Of a DNA stretch of 64,000 nt, positions 36,650 through 47,794 are shown piece after piece (the first letter of the stretch is position 1; each line of letters starts with the position of its first letter). This DNA comes from Monodelphis domestica (Eukaryota; Chordata; Mammalia; Didelphimorphia; Didelphidae), in NCBI RefSeq assembly GCF_027887165.1, contig NC_077227.1:81857430-81921429 (forward strand). The letters run 5' to 3'. The notes below the pieces were generated by a model. That model ran no database searches, had not been told where the DNA came from, and saw only the letters and a list, made by a program, of their open reading frames with translations. The position numbers and the translations under genes are program-made.

Positions 36650-36849
36650 TTTTTTAAAAAATTTTAAACCCTTACCTTCCATCTTAGAGTCAATGCTGAG
36701 TTTTGATTCCAAGGCAGAAGAGTAGTAATGGGGTTCAAGTGATTTGCCCAGGGTCACATAGCTGGGAAGTGTCTGAGGTCAGATTTTGAACCTAGGACCT
36801 CCTGTCTCTAGGCCTGGCTCTCAATCCACTGAGCTACCCAGCTGCCCCC
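36650..36849 (-). mobile_element. tRNA-derived SINE, inverted
   Basis: T-rich start, 'aacccttaccttccatctta', ending 'actgagctacccagctgccc'. 'cgatgcttcttt' on the right echoes 'caatgcttcttttttt' on the left, probably the target duplication. Confidence 0.88.
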
Positions 36850-37055
36850 TCGATGCTTCTTTAATGTCATTTCAACTGATAAAATCATATCAGTTTCTGA
36901 TGTTGAACCATTTGACAAGGACATTGGTGGCAGGAACTCTCCTTTCTGGGTATTCAGTAGCTGTGTCTGCAGCTCCTGCAGGAGGGGTTGCTGAGTTACA
37001 TCCCAGGGAGATGGCTGAGGGCCCTGGGATGAAAGTGTAACTGTTCCTGAGGCTC

Positions 37056-37739
37056 TGTGAATTTTAGATTTATTCCACCTTGCTTAGTCTTTAGAATTTT
37101 AGCAACCAGGAATGTATATACCCGTTCTTAAGGATTAAGTGTGGGGGACGATGGTCTGTGACCCACATATGTTAGCAGGTGACAAATCAGAAATGACTGA
37201 CCCCCTGGTATGTCCTAAGCCAAGTTTAAGCCACCATTGGTACATGTGAGACACAGGAAATGATGTAAAGAACTGCCTTTATATTTCATATCACTTCCTG
37301 TGAAGGAATTTTGGCAGCTTTTTGCAGTGGTTCTTGTCTTAGAGGGTTGGAGCATGGAGACCTGAGACTGCTTCCCTTAGGTGACCATGTGGTGAATATT
37401 AAGCCTGAATCCTCTTTCCCTGGCTTTCTGAAGGCACCAACCTCCAAGAGGTCCCTTATCTTAGAGGAAGCCTCATGGCTGGAAGCTGAGCTAGATTTAA
37501 TCTTCTGAGAAGGCCCCTTGGCTGATGCCTCTGAATTCCCCCTGGCCCAGACCAGGCTGGAGTAGATCTTCTACCCTTTTCCCTCTTTCTCTCTCATTCT
37601 TAATTTCTTCCTTCTATTGTAAATAAACCACCATAAAATTCTATTCTGATTTGAGTATTTCGTTGGGATTTAGAATTTAAATCCCATTCGACCATTAAAT
37701 AATATATTCAGTCTCAACCCTAAAAATTTACCCTTAATA
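37056..37739 (+). mobile_element. Solo LTR, copy A (fossil)
   Basis: Starts TGTGAATTTTAGATTTATTC and ends ...TTTACCCTTAATA, flanked by gctc (37052-37055 and 37740-37743). AATAAA lies at 37622-37627. About 684 bp. Shares its first ~35 bp and its last ~200 bp with the LTR that starts at 38164. No internal retroviral sequence adjoins it. A 4-bp duplication suits class I ERV. Confidence 0.7.
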
Positions 37740-38163
37740 GCTCTTGGGTACAAGGTCCTGTTCTGTCTTCATTAGAGGCTAAGGGGAGATGATGGTCAAG
37801 GTGGTGAGAGTAGTTTTACTTGACTAGCATATGCTATTTCCTGTCTCTCCTTCAGGATGTCTTGTGGCCTCCTTACACTGTGGGTGGCAGTTAGTTGGCA
37901 ACTGGTGGGGATGCCTGGCCTCTTCTCCACAGGACTTTCCTCCCTGGTTGATGGATGTGAGTGTTGGGCTGGAAGCACAATGTGTGGTATGGGAAGTGTT
38001 CCTATGACGAGAAGGCTTAATATTCAATAATGGAAGAAATAGAAAACTAGGAGGTTGTGGCAAGAAAAGAATTTCAAAATTCTGTATCTTGAAATTAGTG
38101 AGATCTAAAGAGGGATCTTTATGTGTCCCTATGGCAGTCAAGGTGATTAGAATTGAAGAATGT

Positions 38164-40158
38164 TGTGAATTTTAGATTTCTCTACCCTACTTAGTCTGAC
38201 AAAATCAGAAATGTCTTGTGAACTTTAAATTAATTACTCCACCCTACTTAGATCTTATTTTATGGTGAAGATAAAATTATAATCTCCTGATTGAACAATG
38301 AAGGTACTTAGTTCTTTCTTTATAGTGAAGCTAGAACTTTAAGTTAAGTCTATTTTTAGATCTTAATACAAAAAAAGTGTTAAGTAACTATAAAGTGTAA
38401 ATTAATCACAAAAAGGTCAAGTAACTAACAAAAGGTGAACTTAACAAAGAAGTGTTAAGTAACTCAAGTTTTTGATTTGCATTTTCAATTCATTGATCTC
38501 TGCTCTCCCTAATTTGTTAACATGTGCACTCAGGGATATGAATTTTCCTCTGAGTACTGTTTTGGCTGCATCCCATAAGGTTTGAAAGGATGTCTCAGCA
38601 TTGTCATTTTCTTCAATGAAATTATTAATTGTTTCTATGATTTGTTCTCTAACTAACTGATTTTGGAGCAGCATATTGTTTAATTTCCAATTGATTTTTT
38701 ATTTTGCTCTCCATGTACCCTTACTGATCATATTTTTATTGCCTTATGATCTGAAAAGGTTGCATTAATTAATTCTGCTTTTCTGCATTTGTATGCCATG
38801 TTTTTATAACCTAGTGTATGGTCAATCTTTGTGAATGTGCCATGTGCTGCTGAAAAGAAGGTGTATTCCTTTTTGTCCCTATTTATTTTTCTCCATATAT
38901 CTAGTAACTCTAATTTTTCTAAGATTTCATTAACCTCTTTTACCTCTTTTTAATTTATTTTTTTGATTTAATTTATCTAAATTTGATAGTGGTTAGTTCA
39001 GATCTCCCACTAGTATAGTTTTATTATCTATTTCCTCCTTCAATTCTAGTAGTTTCTCCATTAGAAATTTGGGTGCTATACCATTTGGTGCATACATGTT
39101 GATTAGTGAAATTTCCTCGTTGTCTATACTCCCTTTTATCAGGATGTATTTACCTTCCCTATCCCTTTTAATCAGATCTATTTTTGCTTTGGCTTTGTCA
39201 GATATCATGATTGCTACTCCTGCTTTCTTACTGTCAGTTGAGGCCCAATAGGTCTTACTCCAACCTTTAATTCTGACCTTGTGGGTATCTACCTTCCTCA
39301 TGTGTGTTTTTTGAAGACAACATATGGTAGGGTTTTGGATTCTAATCCATTCTGCTATTCGTCTACGTTTTATGGGTGAGTTCATCCCATTCATGTTCAA
39401 TGTTATGATTGTCATTTGTGAATTCCCCAGCATTTTGATATCCTCCCCTAATTCTGACCTTTTTTCTTTTACTATAACCTTTTAAACCAGTGATTTACTT
39501 TAAATTACTTTAAATCAGTCCCCCTGGTCCCCTCCCTTGTTATGCTTCCCTCTGATATAGATTCTTAATGTCTTTTGGGCTGATCATTATCGGTGTATGT
39601 TGGTGTGTGTCAGGGAGAGTGAGTAAGCCACGTTTAGCTGGCCCCCATGCTGACCTGGAAGTCCTCCAATCTAAGTAACTCAAAAGATATAATCTAATCA
39701 AAGAAGATGAGAACGGAAGAATGGGCATTTAGAGGAGGGAACACAAGAGTAAAAGGTCTATATATTTGGCTCACTTCTTCTCTCTGGGACCTTTTGGTGG
39801 TGGAGATTTGGCTGGTGGCATCGTGCTGGGCCTTTCGGCATCTTGATGTGGCTACAAGCTATTGTCCGGTTCTGTGATGAGTTTCTGGCTGAGTTTTTTC
39901 TCCTTTACTTTCCAAACATCCTCTTAGAAGCCTTTAATCTCCTTCAAAGACCTAGGAGCAGAAATCTTGAACTCCCCCTGGCACAGGCCAGGCAGGAGAA
40001 AACCTATACCCTCTTCCCTCTTTCTCCTTAAATCCTTTCCTCTATATTAACTAAAATTACCATAATTTCCAGACTGACTTGGGTATTTTATTTGGGATTT
40101 TTTCCTTGGCGACCAATTAATTTAGATTTTAAGTCACAACTCTAAAATTATCTTTACA
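38164..40158 (+). mobile_element. Solo LTR, copy B, split by an L1 (fossil)
   Basis: Begins TGTGAATTTTAGATTTCTC, ends ...ATCTTTACA, and is flanked by atgt (38160-38163 and 40159-40162). An L1 piece (38468-39671) with its own 12-bp duplication divides it; without that the LTR is about 780 bp. The U5 side resembles copy A ('ctccccctggcacaggccag' against 'attccccctggcccagacca'). Confidence 0.75.
38468..39671 (-). mobile_element. Unusual L1 copy: 5' end joined to ORF2 start, premature 3' end
   Basis: Flanked by taagtaactcaa (38456-38467 and 39672-39683). On the minus strand it starts 'gattggaggacttccaggtc', which resembles the GACTTCC...GATGG start of mammalian L1 5' UTRs. The ORF2 endonuclease begins only ~240 bp later (start Met near 39433; readable ITLNMNGMNSPIKRRRI, GVAIMISDKAKAKIDLI, INMYAPNG). 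After a frameshift past 38993 the endonuclease-RT linker follows (FQTLWDAAKTVLRGKFISLS). It ends at a short A-run inside ORF2. No ORF1 and no 3' UTR. Confidence 0.8.
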
Positions 40159-40162
40159 ATGT

Positions 40163-40530
40163 AAGGACTCCTGGTTAGCTTCCTCAGAAGCCCACTTCTC
40201 ATCCTCATCCTCTAGGATGTTAAGTCATCAGCAGCAGCCTGGAAGGTCCTGACAAGCAATCATTCCTGGCCCCTACAATCCCAGGGTTTAATCAGGGGAT
40301 ATTGCTTTAATATGCATATTGCTAATAAACACCACTTCACTTGAAACCTGCTTCTTTTTCTGGATTCTTCCCTTTTTCTCTTGTCTACTTCCCATGCTCA
40401 GCAAACTCTGCCTTAGGTCAGCTGTTGTCCACAACTAGACAGAGGCCTCTCAGTAACTGTGTCTACTTCTGAAGGCTCATCTTAGAGAATGTTAATGCAT
40501 GGTTAGGAAGATTCCCCTCTTGATCCCAAC
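40163..40530. other. No gene seen
   Basis: Between copy B and the pyrimidine tract. No recognised element; 'gatattgctttaatatgcat' is simply AT-rich. Confidence 0.35.
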
Positions 40531-40845
40531 AGTATTACCTTTCTTTTTTCTTTCTTTCTTTTTCTTCCTTCCATTCTCTTTTCCTCCTTATTTCTTTTCT
40601 TTTTTTCTTACTTCCATTCTCTATTCCTTTCTTTCTCTTCCTTCCTTCCTTTCTCCTTTCTTCCTTCCATTCTTCTTTCTTTTTCTTTCTTCATTCCTTT
40701 CTTTTTCTTACTTCCATGCTCTTTTCTTTCTTCCTTCCATTCTCTTTTCTTCCTTCCTTCTTTCCTTCCTTCCTTCCTTCCTTCCTTCCTTCCTTCCTTC
40801 CTTCCTTCCTTCCTTCCTTCCTCCCTCTTTCTTTCTTTCTTTCTT

Positions 40846-40936
<91 letters not shown>

Positions 40937-40955
40937 TCCTTCCTTTCTTTCTTTC
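40530..40955. repeat. Polypyrimidine microsatellite, TTCC then TC
   Basis: Degenerate TTTC/TTCC text, then (CTTC)n at about 40753-40820, (CTTT)n, (CT)n at about 40850-40935, then CTTC/CTTT again. Four motif blocks in about 425 bp. Confidence 0.95.
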
Positions 40956-40959
40956 TTTT

Positions 40960-41130
40960 CCTCTGTCTTAGTATCAGTTCTAAGACAAAAGAGAAGCAAG
41001 GGCTGGGCAATCAGGGTTAAGTGATTTGCCTACAGTCACACAACTAGGAAGTGTCTGAGGCCAGATGTGAATACAGTCCTCCTGACTCCAGGTCTGGTAG
41101 TTTATCCACTGTGTTACCTAGCTGCTCCAA
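40960..41130 (-). mobile_element. tRNA-derived SINE, inverted, source of the pyrimidine tract
   Basis: 'ctgtcttagtatcagttcta' to 'tgtgttacctagctgctcc'. Its reversed A-rich tail borders the microsatellite directly. Confidence 0.85.
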
Positions 41131-41269
41131 CATCTTGACTTTCCACTCCACAGTAGAGGTGGAATTAAATGCTCACTCTGCTCCTTTCCTCTACCTCATC
41201 CTCCTCAGGTTCCTGTACCATCTTGATCCTCTCCTCCCTCTCCCTATAACATAAGTTGCAGCAGGGTAC

Positions 41270-42530
41270 TTAACAGAGAGATTGAGGAATTGTGTGGTCA
41301 GATTGTCAGTTGGTTCATCATATGAATAATGAAGTCTTTATGGAAATTGGCAGATGTGATAGATTACATTTAAGCCTGTTTCTGAAACAACTGAAAAAGA
41401 CTAAAAGAAATACCTGGAACACTCATTAGGAATATCTGAAAGATCATAGAGAATAGGAGATTCCTAGAATCTTGGAAAATGACAAATGTCCTTGTTTTTG
41501 TTGTTTAAAAGTAAGTAGAATTAATTCAGCAAACCGCTGGTCAGCTGGCTTGATTTGATTCCTGGGAAAATCTAGAATATAGAATCAAAGAGACAGTTAT
41601 TGAGCAGAGAGCTAGAAAAAGAAAAAAACCAGCATGGTTTTTTATCAAGAATAAATCATACCCATTTTCTTTATCAAAAGAAAACTTTGACTTAATTGCC
41701 TTTATCAAAAAGGGCTAATAAACTGGTAGGTCTAGGGAATGCTGTAGAAAAAGTTTACCTAGATATCAGCAAAATATTTAATAAAGTATGTCATGCTATT
41801 CTTGTGGAAAAGATGGAGCAATGAAGGCAGATACATTTTTTTTTTAGCATAAGGGCAGTATGACCTTAAATGTTTTATTATTTTAATGTAGTTTAATATT
41901 TGTCTTAGATATTTTATTTAAGAGATTTTACTCAATGGATTTAGAATTTGTTGAAATTAAATATTAATGATTTGATCTCAATCTCAGTCTCCAGTGGAGT
42001 TTCCCGGGTATCTGTTCTTGGCCCAATGCCATTTTTACCAATAAGTTGGATACAGATTTAGAAGGAATGCTTATCAATTTTACAGATGATACAATTCTGG
42101 GAGAAATAGCTAACACAAATATCTTGACAGGCTAGTACATTGGGCTGTATTAAAGATGAAATTTAGTAGAGATAAATATTCAAGTCTTACTTTACCCAGG
42201 GGGTTCAAAAAACCAACTTTACAAGTACAAAATGAGGGAGAATTAGAGGGAGGGAAGGGGAGTAAGCATTTATATAATAGATTTACTCTCTGTCAGGCAT
42301 TGTGCTAAATATTTTACAGATATTATCTTGTTTGATATTAACATGGTTAGGTAGCAGTTTGAAAAAGAAAACTTTCTGTTTTAGTAGATAGAGTCAGAAG
42401 AGCAACAGGACAGGGAAAAATACTATTCTGATTTTCAGCTACATTGAGAGAGGCAAATGTTTCAGAGATAAGGAAGTGATAATCCTACTATATTCTGCTT
42501 TGACTAGAACTCATTTGGTTCACTGTAATT
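41270..42530 (+). repeat. L3/CR1 LINE remnant
   Basis: Degraded reverse transcriptase text: near 41.75 kb a VYLDISKIFNKVCHAIL-like translation, and near 42.08 kb INFTDDTILGEIAN (from a YADD-type box). 'cttgacaggctagtacattg' and 'ctcatttggttcactgtaat' are typical of mammalian L3. Very old. An L2-like tail fragment may be mixed in at 42.24-42.35 kb. Confidence 0.65.
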
Positions 42531-42537
42531 AGTTCCG

Positions 42538-42780
42538 GACATCATCATTATCCTCCCTAATATTTACGTAGCACCAATTATGTTAAAGGCACTGTGCTAA
42601 GTTCTTTATAATTATTATCTCTTTTGATACAACAGCCCTGGAGGAAGGGTGCTATTATTATCACCCCCATTTTACAGATGAAGAAACTGTAGCAAAGATT
42701 AAATGACTGCCACAGTCACACAGTTAGATCTGAACTCAGGTCTCCCTGACTTTAGCCCGGATGCTCTATCCAGTGCAATA
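42538..42780 (-). repeat. MIR-type CORE-SINE, inverted
   Basis: 'ttaaaggcactgtgctaagt', 'cccccattttacagatgaag' and 'cacacagttagatctgaact'. Nearly full length. Confidence 0.8.
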
Positions 42781-42845
42781 ATGGAAAAGGGAAGGAATAG
42801 AGGATTGAATTATGGCATGGCTTCATGGGTCATTAAAAGCTAGCC

Positions 42846-43026
42846 ACAGGGCAGCCAGGTGGCTCAGTGGAGAGCCAGACCTGAAGATAGGTGGTCCTGG
42901 GTTCAAATATGACCTGAGATGCTTCCCAATTGTATGACTCTGGGCAAGTCACTTAACCCAGATTCTCTAGCTCTTGCTGCTTTGCTGCCTTAGAACTGAT
43001 ACTAAGACAGAAGGTAAGGGTTTAAA
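42846..43026 (+). mobile_element. tRNA-derived SINE
   Basis: 'agggcagccaggtggctcag' to 'agacagaaggtaagggttta', with a short deletion in the head. Confidence 0.85.
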
Positions 43027-43029
43027 GCC

Positions 43030-44060
43030 AGCCACAAACTTAAAATTTGGGCAGGATATAGGTAACCCACCTTGTAAATGATATATTTAGGATGCTACAG
43101 CTAGGTGATACACAATAGGTAATTAGAGATGGGGACAAAGGGAGAGAACTATTTGAAAACCAACACTCTGAAAACACTAATTGAAAGAAGGGATGAATTT
43201 ACCAAACTCATCTTTAGCAAAACCCTTCATACCCCATTCAAATTTTTTTGCCCCTTCCCCAAGTCTTCCTGATCAGATTACTACTTCTTGAAAAATCCGT
43301 TTTCTGGAAAATTATTTGATTATTATCTCTCTTATTTTAAAAAAATAGTTTGGGTATTACCCCAAATTTGGGGAAGAAAGTAAATCTAAAAAGGAGAAAC
43401 TGAGCAAATGCTAATTTTTGGAAATTTTAAAAATAATTTTCAAGTGTTTATATGGCTCCTTTTATCACTTAATCAAGCTCATAGTACTTTTTCAAAAATT
43501 GGAAAAAATTTTTACAGCAAGAAAAAGTTTTAGTGATAAAGAATTATTTTTTATGTGCTTGTCTTTTGTTTGGATTGATGTTAAATTTGTATGGAAATAG
43601 CAAATCATTTCTTTATTTTCTGAAATATTTTGTTTAGAAGTGCACAAAATATGCATTAAATGTGTTACTTAAAGTTTTATATCATCTATGCTCAGAAATC
43701 CTTTACCAATATCCTATTCGGATTCCATGGTGTGTTGTGGAACATAATCTTCCATTTCTCCATCAGACTACAAACTCTTACAGGTCTGAGCATTGGCTTA
43801 GTTCCAGAACATTGGTTGCTGTTGGGGTAATGAATCATTCCAGCCACAGACATTCACAAAGATCATCTACCAAGTAATAGAGGGGTTACAAAACTTACAA
43901 ACCCACATTGAGGAAATCACAGAAGTAGTGAAATATGCTCGGAAAGAAAGAGAATGAGAAATGTACCGTAGGATTGATTAATCAACTATTTTCCATTTGG
44001 GGTTTATGGTAAAAAAAAAATCAGGCCTGTTATTTCATAAAAAAAGAAAGTGTGGTTATT
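43030..44060. other. No gene seen
   Basis: AT-rich, no recognised repeat. Short open frames at 43.4-43.9 kb lack any domain or splice signal. Confidence 0.4.
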
Positions 44061-44068
44061 CTTTAATA

Positions 44069-44080
44069 TTTATTTTTATT
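44069..44080 (-). other. Candidate distal polyA signal pair of SLC35G1
   Basis: Two AATAAA hexamers lie head to tail on the minus strand. The 44.1-46.5 kb interval between them and the stop has few young repeats, only an old hAT copy and a MIR-like trace, which would suit a long 3' UTR of about 2.4 kb. This is inference from spacing and repeat poverty. Confidence 0.35.
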
Positions 44081-44565
44081 AGTGCTTATGACATAAAGAC
44101 ATCTTCTGAAAATATTTTATTTTTCAAGAAATAGTAACAATCTCTATAAAACACATATGTCAAAAATAGTGTTACAATACATAGCCCTTTTAATAAAATA
44201 TCACAAACTAAAATAAGTTTTTCAGAGTTCGAAGGATGGAGGGCTGAAGCAAGTCTGGAGAGGCAGTGATCTTTCATCATGGTCTCCTAGGGATTAAATG
44301 GCACTGATGAAATCAAATTTCCATGTGTGAATTCAAAGAGACTTAGCTTTAGGGAACCCTGTATAGAATAAGATATTTATCAGTGCATTCCCTAGGAGAG
44401 TTAATTCACCTTTGATAGATAGAGGAGTTTACTTACCTTACTTCATCACAGTATTAGAAGAAGTAAAATAGGATGAGTCAAAGACCTGGGGGCAAGTCAA
44501 ATCCTCTTTCAGATATATGAGGCGATGAGGAACAAGAGGTTAGATGGGGAATAACATGTTTATCA

Positions 44566-44762
44566 GTAAATTCTCAAACTTTTTGGTCTTACGACTTTTC
44601 TACTAAATTACTGAGGACCTCTTATCCCTCCTGATAGTCTCATTTTAGAAATTAAAACATCTTAGTAGATAATGTGATTAGTTTTGACCTTGCTGACTCC
44701 TGGAAAAAGGATCTCAGGATCCCTACCAGGAACCCCAGATTACACTTTGAGAATCACTGGAT
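44566..44762. mobile_element. hAT-type non-autonomous DNA transposon
   Basis: Ends 'aattctcaaactttttggtc' and 'actttgagaatcactgg' are inverted repeats of the Charlie/MER58 kind. About 195 bp, diverged. Lies in the putative 3' UTR of SLC35G1. Confidence 0.55.
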
Positions 44763-45169
44763 TTGATCATTTCTGAAATTCCTTCTATTGCAACATTCTA
44801 CAATTTCAGAAGCAGTTAGGAACTGACATTTCTGCAAACATTTTAGTTATTATACTATGGGTCAGGTGAGTTATATAGGCAAAAATTAATCTCTGTTTAA
44901 CCATTATTCATAATTCTTCAGTCGGGAAGGACTGAAAAGGAAAAAAAAAGTGTTCTCATGATTATTTCTCAAAAGATAAACAAATCCTCATGAAGGCACC
45001 AGGATATAATACCCCAAATCCCTGTACTTCAGAATGACCAAAAAATGGAAACAGAAGCTATATTATTCCAACTTAGTAGCTTAAGGATTATGAAAACAGA
45101 AAAGTTAATTTGAGGTAGTGAGAGAATTGAATGTTATCATCTATGCATTGGAGAGATGCTTAGAACCCA

Positions 45170-45330
45170 CACGGAGGTTACTTGTATTATTACCTACTTT
45201 CATGGCATTTACAGCCAGAAGCTCTTCATCCTAAGGTAAGGAAATGGAAAGTCCAGAGTGAAATGACCTGGTCAGGGCTCATCAATTATGGATAGCAAAA
45301 ACTAGAATTGAAAACCAGGTCTTTCACCCT
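45170..45330 (-). repeat. MIR-like fragment, inverted
   Basis: 'aggtaaggaaatggaaagtc' followed by 'tgaaatgacctggtcagggc' keeps the MIR core order; weak. Confidence 0.35.
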
Positions 45331-46194
45331 CAAATCAATTTATCTTATATTAAATTACTTAGCTAGTAAGCTACCAAATGGTTTTCTGAATATTACAGCT
45401 TCTTCCATTTGAATGCATGGTAAATTCTGGCTTGACAGAATGCTACATATGAAATGTTTTATTTCAACCCATGTACCATTTAACTTGAATGGACTTACAC
45501 GCATAACATAAAATAATATATCAGCAATTATTTGTCCATTTTTATGTGCAGTGAAATATTTATTTTTTCCACTCAAGGAGCCATGAAGATAATGACAAAA
45601 GATCTCGACATTAAAAGAATAAGAAACCATATTCCAATTCCATAGGGGAAAAAAGTCTACTTTTCTAACAAATGAAGATGATTAATGTTGCTTAGAAAAG
45701 TTGGCTTTGAAAAGTATACCAAAGTTCCCTAAGCCATGTTTTTGGTTTAGAGGTTACTATAAAAAAGTAATTCTAAAAGTTACCTAAAATCCTGAGAGAG
45801 TTCCATTTGATATTGCTTGATGAATCTAAAACAGATTTATAGAAAACTACTTCTTCTGTGAAAGCAACCACTTTAGACTGTAAATGTGGCTAAAATATAC
45901 CACCACATCTTGTTCCATAATGACTTGAAAAACTGAAATGAGACCATAAACAATAAAAGTTGGATTCAGTTTTACATAATAATGAAAGAAAATTTAAATT
46001 ATAGACTGTAGCTATAATTATTATGGCTACTTAAACATTTGGTCAAATTTGACAAGAATTTTTTGCCCTTTAAAAAAAATGTGATGTCTTTAAATTCTAC
46101 TATTAGCATGGAAAGGCACTTTATAGATCTTGGCTTTGGTCTGAAAAAAATCAAGAATTCTGCCTAGTGTGCCAAATATATATAAAAGTAAATA

Positions 46195-46200
46195 TTTATT
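46195..46200 (-). other. Candidate proximal polyA signal of SLC35G1
   Basis: AATAAA on the minus strand, 334 nt after the stop codon. It would give a short 3' UTR. No cleavage site can be verified from sequence alone. Confidence 0.4.
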
Positions 46201-46533
46201 CATTTAGTTAACATAATGCTAATCTGACCCTCATGTTGCTCAAAATATTCTTAATTCCCTCTCCCATCCACTGTTCATAATAATGATGCTTAAAAAAAGG
46301 CATTATACATGCACTTAAAAAGGCATCATACATGTCCTTTTTTTTGTTTGTCATGAAAAAAATCAAAATCTTGAATCAAAATCTTTGCTTCTGATAAATT
46401 AATACTACCAGGGAGAAAGAATAATCATCCCTAGGAAACATTTCTAGGGCCAACTAGCCAAGTCATTTTAAACTATCAAAAACATATGCTGCTTTCAAAA
46501 ATTATGCTTTGATTCTGTGATTAGGATCAAATT

Positions 46534-47305
46534 CTACTTGGCAAATCTATTTTTGCTGTGATGGCCATTTTGCAAACTGTAACACCACTTGCGAATGACA
46601 GCTCCAATACTGCTGGCTACCACGCAGAGGGCACCACCCACTGTCCACCATGTGGGCATTTTATTCAGGAAAATAATCTGAAGTATGAAAGCAAAAACCA
46701 CGTCCATTGTTTTCATGAGGGCCACGGGCCCTGCTTTTTCTATCTGAACCGCTTTTGTAAGAAAAATCTGCCCCCCCAAGCCAAAAAGTCCAATGAGTAT
46801 CAAGAACAGCCTGTCCAGTCCACAGTGGGGCAAACGCCACTCGTTCAGGACGCAGAGGATGATGAGGGATTCCACGAGTCCGATCACAACATAATACCAG
46901 ATGTTGAGCAGGTAGTGCACTGATTTCCCCATCTTTCTCAGAATCACGAGGGTCAGGGCGATACACATGGCTCCCGCCAAGGCGGCTAACACGCCTCGGT
47001 AGTGGTAGGAATGGCTCTCTTCCATCCCTTCCGTGCTGGAGCCAAACAGAAATGTTGGTCTGGTGATGAGGACCGTGCCGGTGATGGCAAAGAGAGTGAA
47101 GACGACATCCCACAGACTGTATTTTTCCTTGAGATATATCCAAGCAAACAAGGAAGTAAAAACTGGACTGGTGAAGGTGATCACCGTTGCATCAGCAATG
47201 GGCATCAACTGGAAAGCGTAGTAGAGAAGGATCATTGCTGTGGCGCCAAAGACTCCCCTGAGGAAAAGGTAAATGCGTTTGCCTTTTGGTCCTAAAAACC
47301 CCGTT
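46534..47305 (-). CDS. SLC35G1: SLC35G1 exon 3 (terminal coding exon)
   Basis: Codes for residues 125-381 and carries the remaining membrane segments and most of both EamA repeats. The acceptor is TTTACAG ending at 47306. Recognisable family blocks in order are TGFLGPKGKR, ADATVITF-SPVFTS-FAWI, LKEKYS-WD, a loop with GMEESHSYHYRG, LVILRKMGKSV, WYYVV-GLVES, LFGLGGQIF-TKA-QIEKAGPVA, MKTMDVVFAFI and PTWWTVGGALCVVAS. The frame is open with no lesion. After IRKW the protein continues about 15 residues (ending HHSKNRFAK), longer than the human tail as I remember it. The stop codon is at 46536-46534. ORFs on the opposite strand and in another minus frame across this exon are shadows. Confidence 0.97.
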
Positions 47306-47576
47306 CTGTAAATTAAAATAAAGAGAAGTGTATGTAACATTTCCTTAGTGTTGATTTGCAGATTTTGGCGATCCTGTAAAAACTCATTAATGGATAACGT
47401 GGATTATTAAATGGATGAGGTGGCATCCCAGAGATGCTAATGACAGAAAATAGGAGATAGAGAGAACAGAAAAGGACTGAAGAAGTAAATTTTTTTGGCC
47501 ACAATCATCTGACCAGTTGTTGCTTTTAAGTCAAACTACAAAATACAAATAAATTAATTAATTAAAAAAAAAACGA

Positions 47577-47772
47577 GGCAGCTGGGTGACTAAGTGGATT
47601 GAGAGCCAGGCCTAGAGATGGGAGGTCCTAGGTTCAAATCTGGCCTCAGACACTTCCTAGCTGTGTAACTCTGGGTAAGTCACTTGACCCTCATTGCCTA
47701 GCCCTTACCACTCTCCTGCCTTGGAGTCAATATACAGTATTGACTCCAAGATGGAACGTAAGGCTTTAAAAA
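47577..47772 (+). mobile_element. tRNA-derived SINE in SLC35G1 intron 2
   Basis: 'gaggcagctgggtgactaag' to 'tggaacgtaaggctttaaaa'; antisense to the gene. Confidence 0.9.
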
Positions 47773-47794
47773 AAAATTTTTTTTTTTAAATCAA

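Noticed and set aside
37056-40158. One provirus with two LTRs flanking an internal region
   Set aside because: Each LTR has its own 4-bp duplication, and the sequence between them (37744-38159) is too short and shows no retroviral content. The LINE piece is L1, not retroviral pol.
40499-41024. Open frames of 100-173 codons over the pyrimidine array
   Set aside because: Same reason: simple-repeat translation (PSFL, SLSL).
46661-47143. 160-codon minus-strand frame within SLC35G1 exon 3
   Set aside because: It is an alternate-frame shadow of the real membrane-protein frame and has no family resemblance.
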